Shown: one piece after another, positions 17,126-26,037 of the stretch
Numbering within the stretch: position 1 is the stretch's first letter
Layout of the letters: each line of letters opens with the position of its first letter
Origin: Planctomyces sp.
GTDB taxonomy: Bacteria > Planctomycetota > Planctomycetia > Planctomycetales > Planctomycetaceae
NCBI GenBank assembly: GCA_019636235.1
Contig: JAHBXW010000018.1
Coordinates: forward strand, 39,500-103,499
Direction of reading: 5' to 3'
Length of the DNA stretch: 64,000 nt
Made by a program: the position numbers and the translations under genes
The notes under the pieces: model-generated
What the model was told of the DNA's origin: nothing
What the model saw: only the letters and a program-made list of their open reading frames with translations
The model's database searches: none

Positions 17126-18709
17126 TCACACCAGAATCGGCAGCAGCCCGGCGCTTCCGTGTTGGACCTCCCGCGTCACGATCCGGCCCATCAATGTCGT
17201 CCCCGTGCAGTCGTCGATTTCGATGTCTGCCAGCGTCCCGGCCAGCCGCGGATTGCCGTCGAACACCACGATCCGGTCGCAGGTCGTCCGCCCAACCAAT
17301 TGCTGGACGCCGACCGGCGCCGGTTGCGGCTGCCCGACGACCGGCGAATCATCCCGGTGAACCACCGACAGCGGCACGAAATCCGGATCGTGCGAACCTC
17401 CGCCGCTGCTGTGCGTCTCCGGCGACTCACCCCCGCCATGCCACCCCGGCAGCGCCTCGGCCCCCCGCCCCTTCGCCGACCGCTTGCTCAGGCCCTCCAC
17501 CAGCACTTCCACCCGGCGGCCCAGAAACTCCGCGTTGTCCTCCTCGCTGATCTCCGTCTGCAACGCCAGCAGCTCCTGGTTCCGCCGCCGCTTGACGTCC
17601 TCCGGCACATCGTCCGGCAACAGCTCGTGCGCCTTCGTCCCCGGCCGCGGGCTGTACTTGAAAATGAAGCTGTTCTTGAAGCGATGTTCCCGCACCGCAT
17701 CGAGGCTCTTCTGAAACGACTCCTCCGACTCGCCGCAGAAGCCCACGATGAAGTCGCTCGATACCGCACAGCCCGGGACCGTCGTCCGGATGCGGTCCAT
17801 CATCTCCCGGTAGTCCTCAACCGTGTAGCCCCGCTTCATCCGCTTCAGGACGTCGTTGCAGCCGGCCTGCAACGGCACATGCAGATACCGGGACGCCTTC
17901 GGCAGGTCGCGGACGGCCTGCAGCAGGTCGTCGCTCATGTCCTTGGGATAGTTCGTGACGAACTTGATCCGCAGGATGCCGGGGATCTCGTGGATCGCCG
18001 CGACCAGATCGCTCAACCGCCAGGTTCTGCCGTCCTCGACGACGCGATAGCTGTTGACCGTCTGGCCCAGCAGCGTGACTTCAAGGACTCCCTGTTCAGC
18101 GAGGCGACGGGTCTCGTGGAGGATGTCGCGCGGCGGGCGGCTCTGCTCGGGGCCGCGCGTCATCGGCACCACGCAGTAGGTGCAGAACTTGTCGCAGCCG
18201 ATCATGATCCGCACGTAGGCCTGCCAGGGAGACGGCCGCATCTCCGGATCGCGGAGCGGGTCGTAGCTTTCGAAGCTCGCGGCGACGTCCGCGCGCGTGC
18301 CGTCCCGTCGGCCCAGGCTGAGAGCCGTCTGCCGCTCCCGCGTCGATCGGGCGGCGTCGACCAGCCGCGGAATCTCGGAGAGCTGCCCCGTGCCGACGAT
18401 CAGGTCGACGTGCGGCGCCCGCTGGAATATCTGTTCCTGGTCCTTCTGCGCCATGCAGCCGATGACGCCGATCACCTGGTTGGGACGTTTGCGGCGGGCG
18501 AACTTCAGCCGGCCCAGCTGGCTGTAGATCTTCTGTTCGGCGTGCTCGCGAACCGAACAGGTGTTGAACAGGACGGTGTCCGCCGCCTTGTAGTCGGACG
18601 TCAGCGAATAGCCCTGCTGCCGGAGAGCGGCGACGACGAGCTCGCTGTCGAGCACGTTCATCTGACAGCCGACCGTTTCGATGTACAGAAGTCCGTTGTG
18701 CTGAGACAT
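17126..18709 (-). CDS. miaB: tRNA-2-methylthio-N6-dimethylallyladenosine synthase MiaB
   Basis: This 527-residue protein is a methylthiotransferase. It uses one radical-SAM cluster and one auxiliary cluster to add a methylthio group to i6A37 of tRNAs. The UPF0004 cysteines are C15 (VGCQMN), C51 (NTCSVRE) and C85 (GCMAQ), and the radical-SAM cysteines are C172, C176 and C179 (CDKFCTYC). The motif TYCVVPMTRGPEQSR follows, typical of MiaB over RimO or MtaB. The length exceeds the usual 440-480 residues because of a Gly/Ser/His/Pro-rich insertion (about residues 415-465) inside the C-terminal TRAM region. TRAM-like sequence resumes after it (GRTTCDRIVVFDG and LMGRIVTREV). It appears to be monocistronic. 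Confidence 0.93.
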   Translation of the reverse strand: MSQHNGLLYIETVGCQMNVLDSELVVAALRQQGYSLTSDYKAADTVLFNTCSVREHAEQKIYSQLGRLKFARRKRPNQVIGVIGCMAQKDQEQIFQRAPHVDLIVGTGQLSEIPRLVDAARSTRERQTALSLGRRDGTRADVAASFESYDPLRDPEMRPSPWQAYVRIMIGCDKFCTYCVVPMTRGPEQSRPPRDILHETRRLAEQGVLEVTLLGQTVNSYRVVEDGRTWRLSDLVAAIHEIPGILRIKFVTNYPKDMSDDLLQAVRDLPKASRYLHVPLQAGCNDVLKRMKRGYTVEDYREMMDRIRTTVPGCAVSSDFIVGFCGESEESFQKSLDAVREHRFKNSFIFKYSPRPGTKAHELLPDDVPEDVKRRRNQELLALQTEISEEDNAEFLGRRVEVLVEGLSKRSAKGRGAEALPGWHGGGESPETHSSGGGSHDPDFVPLSVVHRDDSPVVGQPQPAPVGVQQLVGRTTCDRIVVFDGNPRLAGTLADIEIDDCTGTTLMGRIVTREVQHGSAGLLPILV

Positions 18710-18869
18710 GGAAAGGCAGGTGGGACGGGCGGACGATTCCGAGAAAAGCGTCCCATGGTAAGCGGCGGCGGCGCCTGCGAGAACCGGGAATCCTTCAGCG
18801 GCGGGCGCGCGGCCCCTGGGCGCTGACGATTCCGCACGCGCTGTTTCCGCACGCGTTCGAATTCGCAGC

Positions 18870-18875
18870 TACACT
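18870..18875 (+). promoter_or_regulatory. possible -10 element of the acyltransferase gene
   Basis: GCTACACT contains TACACT 57 bases before ATG 18933. An extended upstream G/C context resembles other promoter-like sites in this window. No clear -35 was found. Confidence 0.35.
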
Positions 18876-18932
18876 GGTGCAGGCCGTCCCTGCGCTCGCA
18901 GGGGGCGGCTCGGGCCTGGTCGAAGTTCCTTT

Positions 18933-19646
18933 ATGTCGCGATTTTCGCAGCCGTTGATGATCTGGGGCGCGGGCGGACATGCCAAAGTCGTCGCCGATTC
19001 GGCACGGCTCGCCGGCTGGACGATCGGCGGCTTTGTCGACGACTCCCACCCCTTGCGGCACGGGCGGCCGTTCTTTGGGGGACTGGTCGTCGGAGGGCGG
19101 GAGACGCTCCATTCCGGGATCGCCGTCGCGCTGGCGCTCGCGGACTGCCACGCCCGTCTGCACTGCGCCCAGTACGCGCTGGACCGCCAGTTGTGGCTGC
19201 CGGTGCTGGCGCATCCCCGAGCCTGCATCGCTTCGTCGGCCCGGATTGCGGAAGGTTCGTTTCTGGCCGCCGGGGCGACGATCAACCCCGATGTTGTCCT
19301 GGGCGTGGCGGTCATAGTGAACACCGGGGCCACCGTCGATTACGACTGCGAGCTCGACGACGGCGTCCATGTCGCCCCGGGCGTGCATCTGGCGGCCGGG
19401 GTGAGCATCGGCGAGCGCACGCTCGTCGGCATCGGCGCGGTTGTGAAGCCGGGCGTCCGCATCGGCAGCGACTGCACCATCGGCGCCGGCGCCGTCGTGA
19501 TCCGCAACATTCCTGACGGCACGACAGTGTACGGATCGCCCGCCCGACCCCGGCCCGCGCTGGCTGACATCGCCGACTCGACGCGGGACGCTTCCGAGCC
19601 GCCCCCCGGCGACAGCCCGACGCCGCCCGCGGCTGCGGCCCCGTGA
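18933..19646 (+). CDS. NeuD/PglD-type sugar O- or N-acyltransferase
   Basis: This 237-residue protein has an N-terminal nucleotide-sugar or acyl-donor binding Rossmann-like part (WGAGGHAKVVADSARLAG, residues about 11-28). A left-handed beta-helix of hexapeptide repeats follows (about 95-205): ASSARIAEGSFLAAGATINPDVVLG, NTGATVDYDCELDDGVHVAPGVHLAAGVSIG and so on. The family transfers acetyl groups to nucleotide sugars or sialic acid for surface glycans. A Pro/Ala-rich tail (about 208-237) is extra. Glycan biosynthesis genes are not adjacent, so the substrate cannot be inferred from context. Confidence 0.85.
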   Translation: MSRFSQPLMIWGAGGHAKVVADSARLAGWTIGGFVDDSHPLRHGRPFFGGLVVGGRETLHSGIAVALALADCHARLHCAQYALDRQLWLPVLAHPRACIASSARIAEGSFLAAGATINPDVVLGVAVIVNTGATVDYDCELDDGVHVAPGVHLAAGVSIGERTLVGIGAVVKPGVRIGSDCTIGAGAVVIRNIPDGTTVYGSPARPRPALADIADSTRDASEPPPGDSPTPPAAAAP

Positions 19647-19766
19647 TGAGCGATGCCCGGCGGACGGACCGGCTGGCTTGCATTTCGTCGCGCCGGCGCG
19701 GAGTCTGATGACGCTGATCGTCGACGCTGCTTCCCAAGATGCGACCACCTCTGACGGGCGACGCTG

Positions 19767-20177
19767 ATGGCCGACAAACTGAAGAAGAAGTCCGCGAAGA
19801 ATGGCTCCCAGGCGACGCTCATCACACGCATCGTCGTGTTCGGCATCCTGGGGGTGTTGCTGATCCTCGCGCTGCTCGACTTTCGCAAGAAGCAGGGGGC
19901 GCAGACATCGGCCACGAAAATCCGCGAGCACCTGGCGGCCAAGGAGCGGACGTCTGAGGACATGCTCAAGTCGGAGCTGACGGCGTTGTTGACCGGTTCC
20001 CCGGCGGTCAGTTCGATTTCGCCGTCCAGCGTGGCCGCGCTGGGGCTGGCCGCCGCGGCCGAGCGACTGGATTGGAAGGGCCCTTTCCGGACCTACACCA
20101 TCTTCGTCGGATACGGGGCCGGCGAGAACCCGCCGGTGGAAGTCATCGAAGGCCCGGGCGAGCCAGCCGACGAGTGA
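19767..20177 (+). CDS. small single-span membrane protein, unknown
   Basis: This 136-residue protein has a basic N-terminal tail (KLKKKSAKNG), one membrane helix (about residues 20-42) and a soluble C-terminal domain with a helical part (about 50-95) and a short beta-like end (TYTIFVGYGAGENPPVEVIEG). The topology suggests a cytoplasmic tail and a periplasmic domain. I do not recognise a family. It lies 120 bases downstream of the acyltransferase gene on the same strand and may be co-transcribed. Confidence 0.6.
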   Translation: MADKLKKKSAKNGSQATLITRIVVFGILGVLLILALLDFRKKQGAQTSATKIREHLAAKERTSEDMLKSELTALLTGSPAVSSISPSSVAALGLAAAAERLDWKGPFRTYTIFVGYGAGENPPVEVIEGPGEPADE

Positions 20178-20184
20178 CGTCCGC

Positions 20185-20209
20185 CGGCCCCTCGAAGCGG
20201 AGCGGGCCG
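20185..20209. terminator. hairpin between convergent genes
   Basis: CGGCCCCTC (20185-20193) and GAGcGGGCCG (20200-20209) form a stem with one bulged base, between the stops of convergent genes at 20177 and 20223. No T run is visible. Confidence 0.4.
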
Positions 20210-20222
20210 TCAGCCGCCGCTG

Positions 20223-21587
20223 TCAGAAGCCCAGTCCGTCGCCGACCAGCGCGCCGGTGCCGACGGTTCCGTCCTTGATGTCGAACATGGACGGGAATGT
20301 GCGCGCCCACTTCTTGTTCGCCGCGGGGCAATACTGCCGGCCGTTGCCTTCAACCGCCGCGACGGTCGGGATGCGGGCCGCCAGGCTGGCGGAGTGCAGG
20401 AACGAGAATCCCGGGCAGGTGAGGTCCTGCACGCACAGGAACATGCCGAACTTCTGCGCGGCGGCCGCCGCGAACAGCGCCTCCGACTGCCCTTTGCAGG
20501 CCTTGAGGGCCACGCCGCTGTAACCCTGTTCGCGGGCCAGCTGGAGCGCCTCGTAGTCGACCAGCGATTCGTCAATGACGACCGGCTTGAGCTTCGCGGC
20601 CGCGTGCATCTTGTTTTCAGGATGCGCCGCCAGGTCGCGGTGCGTCGGCTGCTCGATGTACTGAATCCGCTCATACGCGGCCGGCGACTGCTCCCGCACC
20701 TGCTGCAGGAAATCGAGCACGTACTCGACGTTCGCACACTTCTCGTTGAAATCAACTGAGTACCACCACTCGGTCGCCTGCCGCTTCTGCTGCGCCTCGG
20801 CGACGACCCGCTCGACGTCCAGCACGCGCCGCACGTCCCAGGCCAGATCGTCCCCGGCCAGCTTGATCTTGAGATGCGTCAACCCATCCGCGCGGACCCA
20901 GTCGCCAAGCGTCTCGGGCAGGCCATCGCCGATCTTCGTGGCCACGTCCGAGGCCGACAGCGGGTCGAGCGCCCCGACCAGGTGATACAGGGGCATCCGG
21001 GGCTTGGGCTCGCGGAGCGTGTACTGATCCAGATATTCCCCCTTGAAGTCCTGATCCAGGTACTCCGAGAGGTCCCGGTTCATGAACTGCTTCGACAGCG
21101 CGTTGTAGCTGTTGACGTGATTCGCGCGGCCATAGGCGTCGTGGATCGCGGCGTCGAGCGGACTGGCGGCGACGAGTTCCGCGAGCCGCGGCATCGGTTC
21201 GGCGATGCCGAACTTCTGGGCCACCTTCTTGCCCAGGTGGTCGTACTCGCCGGACAGGTCGAACATCAGGTCCAGGGGATGCTCGAACTGGTCGAAGTCC
21301 GTGCAGATGTCGACGACCTGTTCGGCGAAGGCCGCCATCGCCTCCTCGGTCTGTTCCGGAGAGACTTCCGCGGAAGGCCAGGCCCAGAGATTCCCCAGAG
21401 GCATGCTCCCGAATCCGACGGCGTGCTTCTTCCCCCGGCTTTCGACGGTGACCTGCACGTTGACCAGCCGGGACCTGTCCATGACGCGACCACCGAACTT
21501 GAGCGGCGTCCGGAACGGACAGTTTTCAAATGAGACTTCAGCCTCCACGACGCGGATGTCGGACGCCTTGGGCATGACCTCGATCAA
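20223..21587 (-). CDS. enolase-superfamily (MR/MLE) enzyme
   Basis: This 454-residue protein belongs to the mandelate racemase/muconate-lactonizing branch of the enolase superfamily, whose members remove a proton alpha to a carboxylate. The visible active-site set is the K-x-K pair at K240/K242 (THLKIKLAGD), metal ligands near D279 (SVDFNEK), E312 (IEQPTHRDL) and D339 (VIDESL), and a possible second base at K362 (ALKACK). The N-terminal capping domain is longer than usual, with an unusual GxLWAWP segment at about residues 65-71. The exact substrate (dipeptide, sugar acid or other) cannot be assigned. It is a single-gene unit. It starts at ATG 21587, and the next candidate, MPKASD four residues on, is also possible. 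Confidence 0.82.
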   Translation of the reverse strand: MIEVMPKASDIRVVEAEVSFENCPFRTPLKFGGRVMDRSRLVNVQVTVESRGKKHAVGFGSMPLGNLWAWPSAEVSPEQTEEAMAAFAEQVVDICTDFDQFEHPLDLMFDLSGEYDHLGKKVAQKFGIAEPMPRLAELVAASPLDAAIHDAYGRANHVNSYNALSKQFMNRDLSEYLDQDFKGEYLDQYTLREPKPRMPLYHLVGALDPLSASDVATKIGDGLPETLGDWVRADGLTHLKIKLAGDDLAWDVRRVLDVERVVAEAQQKRQATEWWYSVDFNEKCANVEYVLDFLQQVREQSPAAYERIQYIEQPTHRDLAAHPENKMHAAAKLKPVVIDESLVDYEALQLAREQGYSGVALKACKGQSEALFAAAAAQKFGMFLCVQDLTCPGFSFLHSASLAARIPTVAAVEGNGRQYCPAANKKWARTFPSMFDIKDGTVGTGALVGDGLGF

Positions 21588-21679
21588 AGTGCGAGTAGGG
21601 CGGGACAGTCGGCGGCCGAATGACGCGCCAAGGAGCGGCGAAGCAGTGCACGCACAGGCCGCACTTCGACACCGTGCGG

Positions 21680-21685
21680 ATTCTA
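21680..21685 (-). promoter_or_regulatory. possible -10 element of the enolase-superfamily gene
   Basis: The minus strand reads TAGAAT, 93 bases upstream of ATG 21587. Only the hexamer is visible, and the assignment is tentative. Confidence 0.25.
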
Positions 21686-21790
21686 TCGGGCAGTTTTGAA
21701 GCCTTTCAAGAACGGATTTGCCAGTGCGTTCAGTTCGAGCGCCCGCGGCCGGCCCTCAGCGTCTGAAACCGACCGCGCCGAAAACCGCGA

Positions 21791-21820
21791 TTGCCCGGGT
21801 TTGAAAGGGTCGACTACGCT
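21791..21820 (+). promoter_or_regulatory. possible sigma-70 promoter
   Basis: TTGCCC (21791-21796) and TACGCT (21815-21820) are separated by 18 bases and lie 38 bases before ATG 21858. The match to the sigma-70 consensus is partial but the spacing is right. Confidence 0.4.
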
Positions 21821-21857
21821 GATCGGCAGGCCACGATCGCTCGTCGAAGGAATCCGC

Positions 21858-22553
21858 ATGTCCGAACTTTCAGCCGCTCCCCCGCCCCCGCCCGCCACAT
21901 CCCGGCTTCGCAGCCCGACCCGGCTGGGACTCGCCGCGCTCCTGGCTCTGACGACGCTCGCGCACAGCCGTCTGCCGGCGGCGGACCCCGCCGAGGCCCC
22001 CAACCCGCTCGACGCCTGCGAAGTCTATCCGCTGGGCGTGGGGCGCGAGTGGACCTTCCAGAGCGGTCCCGCCGAGCTGCACGAACGGGTCACAAAGCAC
22101 GAACTCATCGGCGAGGAGCTCTGCGCCCGCGTCGAAACAACGCTCAATAACCGCATCGTCTCTTATGAGCACATCGCCGTCCGGGACGACGGCGTGTACC
22201 GCGTGGCCATCGCCGGCAAGCCCATCGAACCCCCGCTCCGGTTCATCATGCTGCCCGCCCGGGCCGGCGATACGTGGAAGGTCGACTCGCAGATCGTCGG
22301 GCAGTCTGTCCGGGGCGAGTTCAAAACCGACGTCCAGACGGTGAAGATCGGCGGCGAGGAAGTCTCCGCGCTGGTCGTGGACGGCAGGAACTTCCGCGCC
22401 GGCGACAACGAGATCGCGTTCAAGTACTTCTTCGTGCCGCAGGTCGGCAAGGCGAAGCAGATCGTCGAAACCAACGGTCAGACCGTCACCCTCGAACTCC
22501 GCGCGCTCCCCAACCCCGCGGCCGCCAAACGCCGCACCGCCCGCTCCGAATAG
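21858..22553 (+). CDS. secreted protein of unknown function
   Basis: This 231-residue protein starts at ATG 21858, with a GAAGGA ribosome-binding site. An N-terminal Pro-rich stretch precedes a signal-type hydrophobic segment (about residues 22-37). The mature part begins near 'DPAEAPNPLDACEVYPLGVGREW' and is beta-rich, with repeated short strands (VYRVAIAGKPIEPP, VSALVVDGRNF, TVTLELRALP) and a basic end. The pattern 'YPLGVGxxWTFQ' is common in secreted planctomycete proteins whose fold I do not recognise. No catalytic residues can be named. Confidence 0.65.
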   Translation: MSELSAAPPPPPATSRLRSPTRLGLAALLALTTLAHSRLPAADPAEAPNPLDACEVYPLGVGREWTFQSGPAELHERVTKHELIGEELCARVETTLNNRIVSYEHIAVRDDGVYRVAIAGKPIEPPLRFIMLPARAGDTWKVDSQIVGQSVRGEFKTDVQTVKIGGEEVSALVVDGRNFRAGDNEIAFKYFFVPQVGKAKQIVETNGQTVTLELRALPNPAAAKRRTARSE

Positions 22554-22681
22554 TCCGGACGCCGCCACGCGCGGACGCGGGAATGCGGACTCCTTCTCCT
22601 CCGCAGCGACAAGCCGCCGCGCGCGGCGGGCTTTCACGCTGCCGCGCGGTTCGACGCTTCGTACCCCCGCGTCGCGCCTGC

Positions 22682-22687
22682 TACACT
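22682..22687 (+). promoter_or_regulatory. possible -10 element of the xylulokinase gene
   Basis: GCTACACT contains TACACT 41 bases before ATG 22728. No clear -35 is seen. Confidence 0.35.
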
Positions 22688-22727
22688 GCCGCGCGTTCTG
22701 ACCGGCCCCTCACTGATTCGACCTCCC

Positions 22728-24263
22728 ATGAGCGTGTTCCTCGGCATCGACATCGGAACCAGCGGCACCAAGACGCTCGCCGTGCGCGAGGACGGCGAGA
22801 TCATCGCCTCCGCCGTCGCCGAATACCCCCTCTACACGCCCCGGCCCGGCTGGTCCGAACAACAGCCCGATGACTGGTGGCTGGCCACCGTGTCCAGCGT
22901 GCAGCACGTCCTCAAAAGCGGCCGCATCAAGCCCGGCGACGTCCGCGGCATCGGGCTGTCCGGCCAGATGCACGGCAGCGTGTTCCTGGACCGCGAAGGC
23001 CACGTCATCCGCCCCGCGCTGCTCTGGAACGATCAGCGGACCGCCGCCGAGTGCGCGGAAATTGAGGAGCGCGCCGGGGGCCGCCGCAAACTGATCGGCA
23101 TGGTCGCCAATCCGGCCCTCACCGGTTTCACCGCCCCGAAGATCCTGTGGCTCCGCAACCACGAACCGAAGCACTACGACCGACTCCGACAGATCCTGCT
23201 GCCCAAGGACTATGTCCGGTTCCGGCTGACCGGCGAATTCGCCACCGAGGTCAGCGACGCCTCGGGCACGCTGCTGCTGGATGTGAAGCGCCGCGCCTGG
23301 AGCCAGGCGCTGCTCGACAAACTGGAGATTGACCGCGGCCTGCTGCCGCAGGTGTACGAATCGGAGGAGGTGTCGGGCCGACTCGGAGCGACGGCGGCGG
23401 AGGCCCTGGGCCTGACCGTCGGCGTGCCTGTCGTGGGGGGCGGCGGCGACCAGGCGGCCAGCGCCGTCGGCAACGGCATCGTCCGCCGGGGCGTCATCTC
23501 CGCGACCATGGGGACCAGCGGCGTCATGTTCGCCCACAGCGACGACGTGCAGATCGATCCCGAGGGGCGCGTCCATACGTTCTGCCACGCCGTCCGCGGC
23601 AAATGGCACGTGATGGGCTGCGTCCTGTCCGCGGGGGGCAGCCTGCAGTGGTATCGCAATCAGCTCGGCCACTGCGAGGCGGCGACAGCCCGCGCCATGA
23701 ACGTCGACCCGTATGAGCTGCTGTCGCAGGAGGCCGCTGCCGCGCCTCCCGGATCCGAGGGGCTGTTCTTCCTGCCCTACCTGACCGGCGAGCGCACGCC
23801 GCACGCCGACCCCAACGCCCGCGGGGCCTGGATCGGCCTCAGCCTGCGGCACGGCAAGGCGCATCTCGTCCGCTCGGTGATGGAAGGCGCCACGTTCGCC
23901 ATGCGGGACTGCCTGGAGATCATCCAGGGCATGGGCGTCCCCGTGAAGGAGATCCGACTGTCCGGCGGCGGAGCCCGCGGACGCGTGTGGCGCCAGATGC
24001 AGGCCGACATTTACGGCCAGAAGGTCAGCGTCATCAACGCCTCGGAAGGCCCGGCCTACGGCGTGGCGCTGTTGGCCGCCGTCGGCGCCGGGGCCTACCG
24101 CAACGTCGTCGAGGCCTGCGACGCCACGATCCGCGTCGTCGAAACGACCCCCACCGATGCCAAAGCCCGCCGCGCGTATGACGCCGCCCACCCCATCTAC
24201 CAGCAGTTGTATCGCTCGCTCCGTGCTGACTTCGCGACGATCGCCAAACACGTCGAAGGCTGA
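22728..24263 (+). CDS. xylB: xylulokinase (FGGY carbohydrate kinase)
   Basis: This 511-residue protein is an FGGY-family kinase and phosphorylates D-xylulose to D-xylulose 5-phosphate, feeding the pentose phosphate pathway. The N-terminal phosphate-binding loop [16 protein letters not shown] (residues about 5-20), the MHGS segment near 84-87, the catalytic GGGGDQ around D241 and the C-terminal FGGY-like [14 protein letters not shown] (about 411-424) are all present. The order and spacing are those of XylB over GlpK or GntK. Sugar specificity in this superfamily cannot be fully fixed from sequence. It lies 42 bases upstream of an MFS transporter gene and is probably in one operon with it. Confidence 0.9.
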   Translation: MSVFLGIDIGTSGTKTLAVREDGEIIASAVAEYPLYTPRPGWSEQQPDDWWLATVSSVQHVLKSGRIKPGDVRGIGLSGQMHGSVFLDREGHVIRPALLWNDQRTAAECAEIEERAGGRRKLIGMVANPALTGFTAPKILWLRNHEPKHYDRLRQILLPKDYVRFRLTGEFATEVSDASGTLLLDVKRRAWSQALLDKLEIDRGLLPQVYESEEVSGRLGATAAEALGLTVGVPVVGGGGDQAASAVGNGIVRRGVISATMGTSGVMFAHSDDVQIDPEGRVHTFCHAVRGKWHVMGCVLSAGGSLQWYRNQLGHCEAATARAMNVDPYELLSQEAAAAPPGSEGLFFLPYLTGERTPHADPNARGAWIGLSLRHGKAHLVRSVMEGATFAMRDCLEIIQGMGVPVKEIRLSGGGARGRVWRQMQADIYGQKVSVINASEGPAYGVALLAAVGAGAYRNVVEACDATIRVVETTPTDAKARRAYDAAHPIYQQLYRSLRADFATIAKHVEG

Positions 24264-24305
24264 TCGGCGGAGACCCCGCCCGCCGCGGCTGGAGCAGCAG
24301 TTCCG

Positions 24306-25553
24306 ATGACCGCCGATTCCCCCGGAGCGGCGACCGAAACCGTCTACGACCGCGTCTTCTGGCAGGCCTACGTCGCCAATGTCGTCCTGGTGACAGGCAC
24401 GGCCATGAACTTTCGCTTCGCGGAGTTCGTGACGGCCCTCGGCGGCACTGAGCAGGACGCCGGCATGGTCGCCGGCACGGCGCTGTATGTCTCGCTGCTG
24501 GCGCGATTCCGGCTGGCCACCGCGCTGGATCGCTTCGGCATCGGACGCATGTGGCGAATGTCCGCCCTGATGTTCGTCGTCGGCAGCGGCTCGCTGATCT
24601 TCATCGACCGCCTCGGCCCCTGGCTGTACGTCGCGCGGACATTCATCACGTTGTCCATCGCGGGCATGTTCTCCTGCTCGTTGTCCCACGTTCAGGCGCA
24701 TGCGCCGGTCGGCCGGCGCACGGAGGCGATCGCCGCGCTGGGTTCCAGCGGCTTCCTGGGCACGATCCTCGGCGCTCAGCTCGTCGACCTGATCTTTCTG
24801 ATATTCCGCGGCAGCGAGGCTCTGTTTCCGGCGATGTTCGGCGCGATGCTGGCCCTGGGGCTGGTCTATCTGGCGATGATTTCCCGGCTGACGAACGGCC
24901 AGCCCCATCCGCCTCCGCCGGACACGGCGCCGCCTTCCGCCTGGATGCTGCTTCGGACGCATTGGCCCGGACTGGTCGTCCTCGCCGCGCTGGCGATGGG
25001 GGGCTGTTTCAGCGTCACGCAGGTTTTTCTGACGCGGTTCGCCTCCGAGCGGCAGTTGCCCGGCATCCGCACGTTTTTCACCGTCTACGCGGTGACGGCC
25101 TTCGTATTTCGCGTGACGAGCCGGAACTGGCATCGCGCCACGGGGCGGCATCGCCTGGTGATGATCGGCCTGCTGGGTCACGCCGTCTGCCAGGTGCTGC
25201 TGACCCGCGCCGCCTCCGAATGGGATCTCGTCGTGCCGGCGATCTGCGGCGGCTTCGGCCACGCGCTGCTTTACCCGTGCATCGTGTCGCTGGGAGCGGG
25301 GGCTTTTCCGCCGCGGTTTCGCGGAGCCGGGACAACGCTGACGCTGGCCTTCGGCGACCTGGGCACAGCGCTTTCCGCCCCGGTTTACGGCGCTGTCATC
25401 GACCGTTTCGGGTTCTCGACGATGCTGCCATTGGCGGGGATCGTGACGGGCGCCATCGCCGTCATTTACGGGCTGGCGACATTCCGCCGCAGCGACGACG
25501 AGCACCCGGCGATCGTCGAGCCGGTGGAACCGGCGATCGAAGAAGTCACCTGA
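24306..25553 (+). CDS. MFS transporter
   Basis: This 415-residue protein has about 12 membrane helices, with an N-terminal soluble start of about 15 residues and a short C-terminal tail rich in Glu/Pro. The loop between helices 2 and 3 (RFRLATALDRFGIGRMWRM, about residues 64-82) matches the basic-flanked signature loop of the major facilitator superfamily. A second copy of the pattern appears at about 275-290 (TSRNWHRATGRHRLVM). No substrate is evident. Position after xylB suggests a sugar or polyol, but this is only context. Its stop codon overlaps the stop of the convergent gene at 25546 by 8 bases. Confidence 0.85.
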   Translation: MTADSPGAATETVYDRVFWQAYVANVVLVTGTAMNFRFAEFVTALGGTEQDAGMVAGTALYVSLLARFRLATALDRFGIGRMWRMSALMFVVGSGSLIFIDRLGPWLYVARTFITLSIAGMFSCSLSHVQAHAPVGRRTEAIAALGSSGFLGTILGAQLVDLIFLIFRGSEALFPAMFGAMLALGLVYLAMISRLTNGQPHPPPPDTAPPSAWMLLRTHWPGLVVLAALAMGGCFSVTQVFLTRFASERQLPGIRTFFTVYAVTAFVFRVTSRNWHRATGRHRLVMIGLLGHAVCQVLLTRAASEWDLVVPAICGGFGHALLYPCIVSLGAGAFPPRFRGAGTTLTLAFGDLGTALSAPVYGAVIDRFGFSTMLPLAGIVTGAIAVIYGLATFRRSDDEHPAIVEPVEPAIEEVT

Positions 25554-26037
25554 CCGGCGCGGCGGGGGCCTCGTCGGAGACGGCCCGCAGGATCGTCTTC
25601 AATTGCTGGCGGGCCGCGGGGCCGTCGGGATAGATGAGCGGCTGCCGGTTCGGGAGTTCGGTGGGCATCACCAAAAACGACTCGTTGCGTCCCCTCTGAA
25701 GCGGGAACACATAGGCCCGGCCTTCGGCGGCGCCGATTCGCTGCAGTTCGCGGACGCGGATCTCGTCCCCCGGCTTGAGACCGGCGACCGCCGAGCGCTG
25801 ACCGCCCGCCAGCACTTCATCGACGCGGCACCGCTCCTCCGCGGCATTCATCACGGTCGCCGAGACCACCCCCCCGTCGCTGGAAGCGCGGAGCACCTGC
25901 AACACATTCAGCGTCACCGGGTTGGCCGTCAGCGCCGCCAGCGCCGTCAGAACCGCGATCCAGCTCGCCGCGAGAGCCAGCGCCAGCCGATGCCGCGGGA
26001 ACCGGCCCCCCGGGCTCGAACCGCTGTCGCCGCTCAC
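25546..26037 (-). CDS. small membrane-anchored protein, unknown
   Basis: This 163-residue protein has one N-terminal membrane helix (about residues 17-39) and a soluble part of short strands and charged loops (VDEVLAGGQRSAVAGLKPGDEIRVREL, then EGRAYVFPLQRG and LPNRQPLIYPDG). It starts at GTG 26037, which overlaps the stop codon of the upstream Minf_1886-type gene in a GTGA quadruplet, so translation is coupled. The beta-rich soluble part could bind a ligand or partner, but no family is recognised. It is the second and last gene of its transcript. Confidence 0.65.
   Translation of the reverse strand: MSGDSGSSPGGRFPRHRLALALAASWIAVLTALAALTANPVTLNVLQVLRASSDGGVVSATVMNAAEERCRVDEVLAGGQRSAVAGLKPGDEIRVRELQRIGAAEGRAYVFPLQRGRNESFLVMPTELPNRQPLIYPDGPAARQQLKTILRAVSDEAPAAPVR

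Noticed and set aside
16922..18826. Long plus-strand open frame opposite miaB
   Set aside because: miaB carries all expected motifs. The antisense frame is Arg/Pro/Leu-rich and shows none.
22710..25505. Open frame of more than 900 codons on the minus strand opposite xylB and the MFS gene
   Set aside because: Both genes on the plus strand are well supported, and the antisense frame has no recognisable domain.
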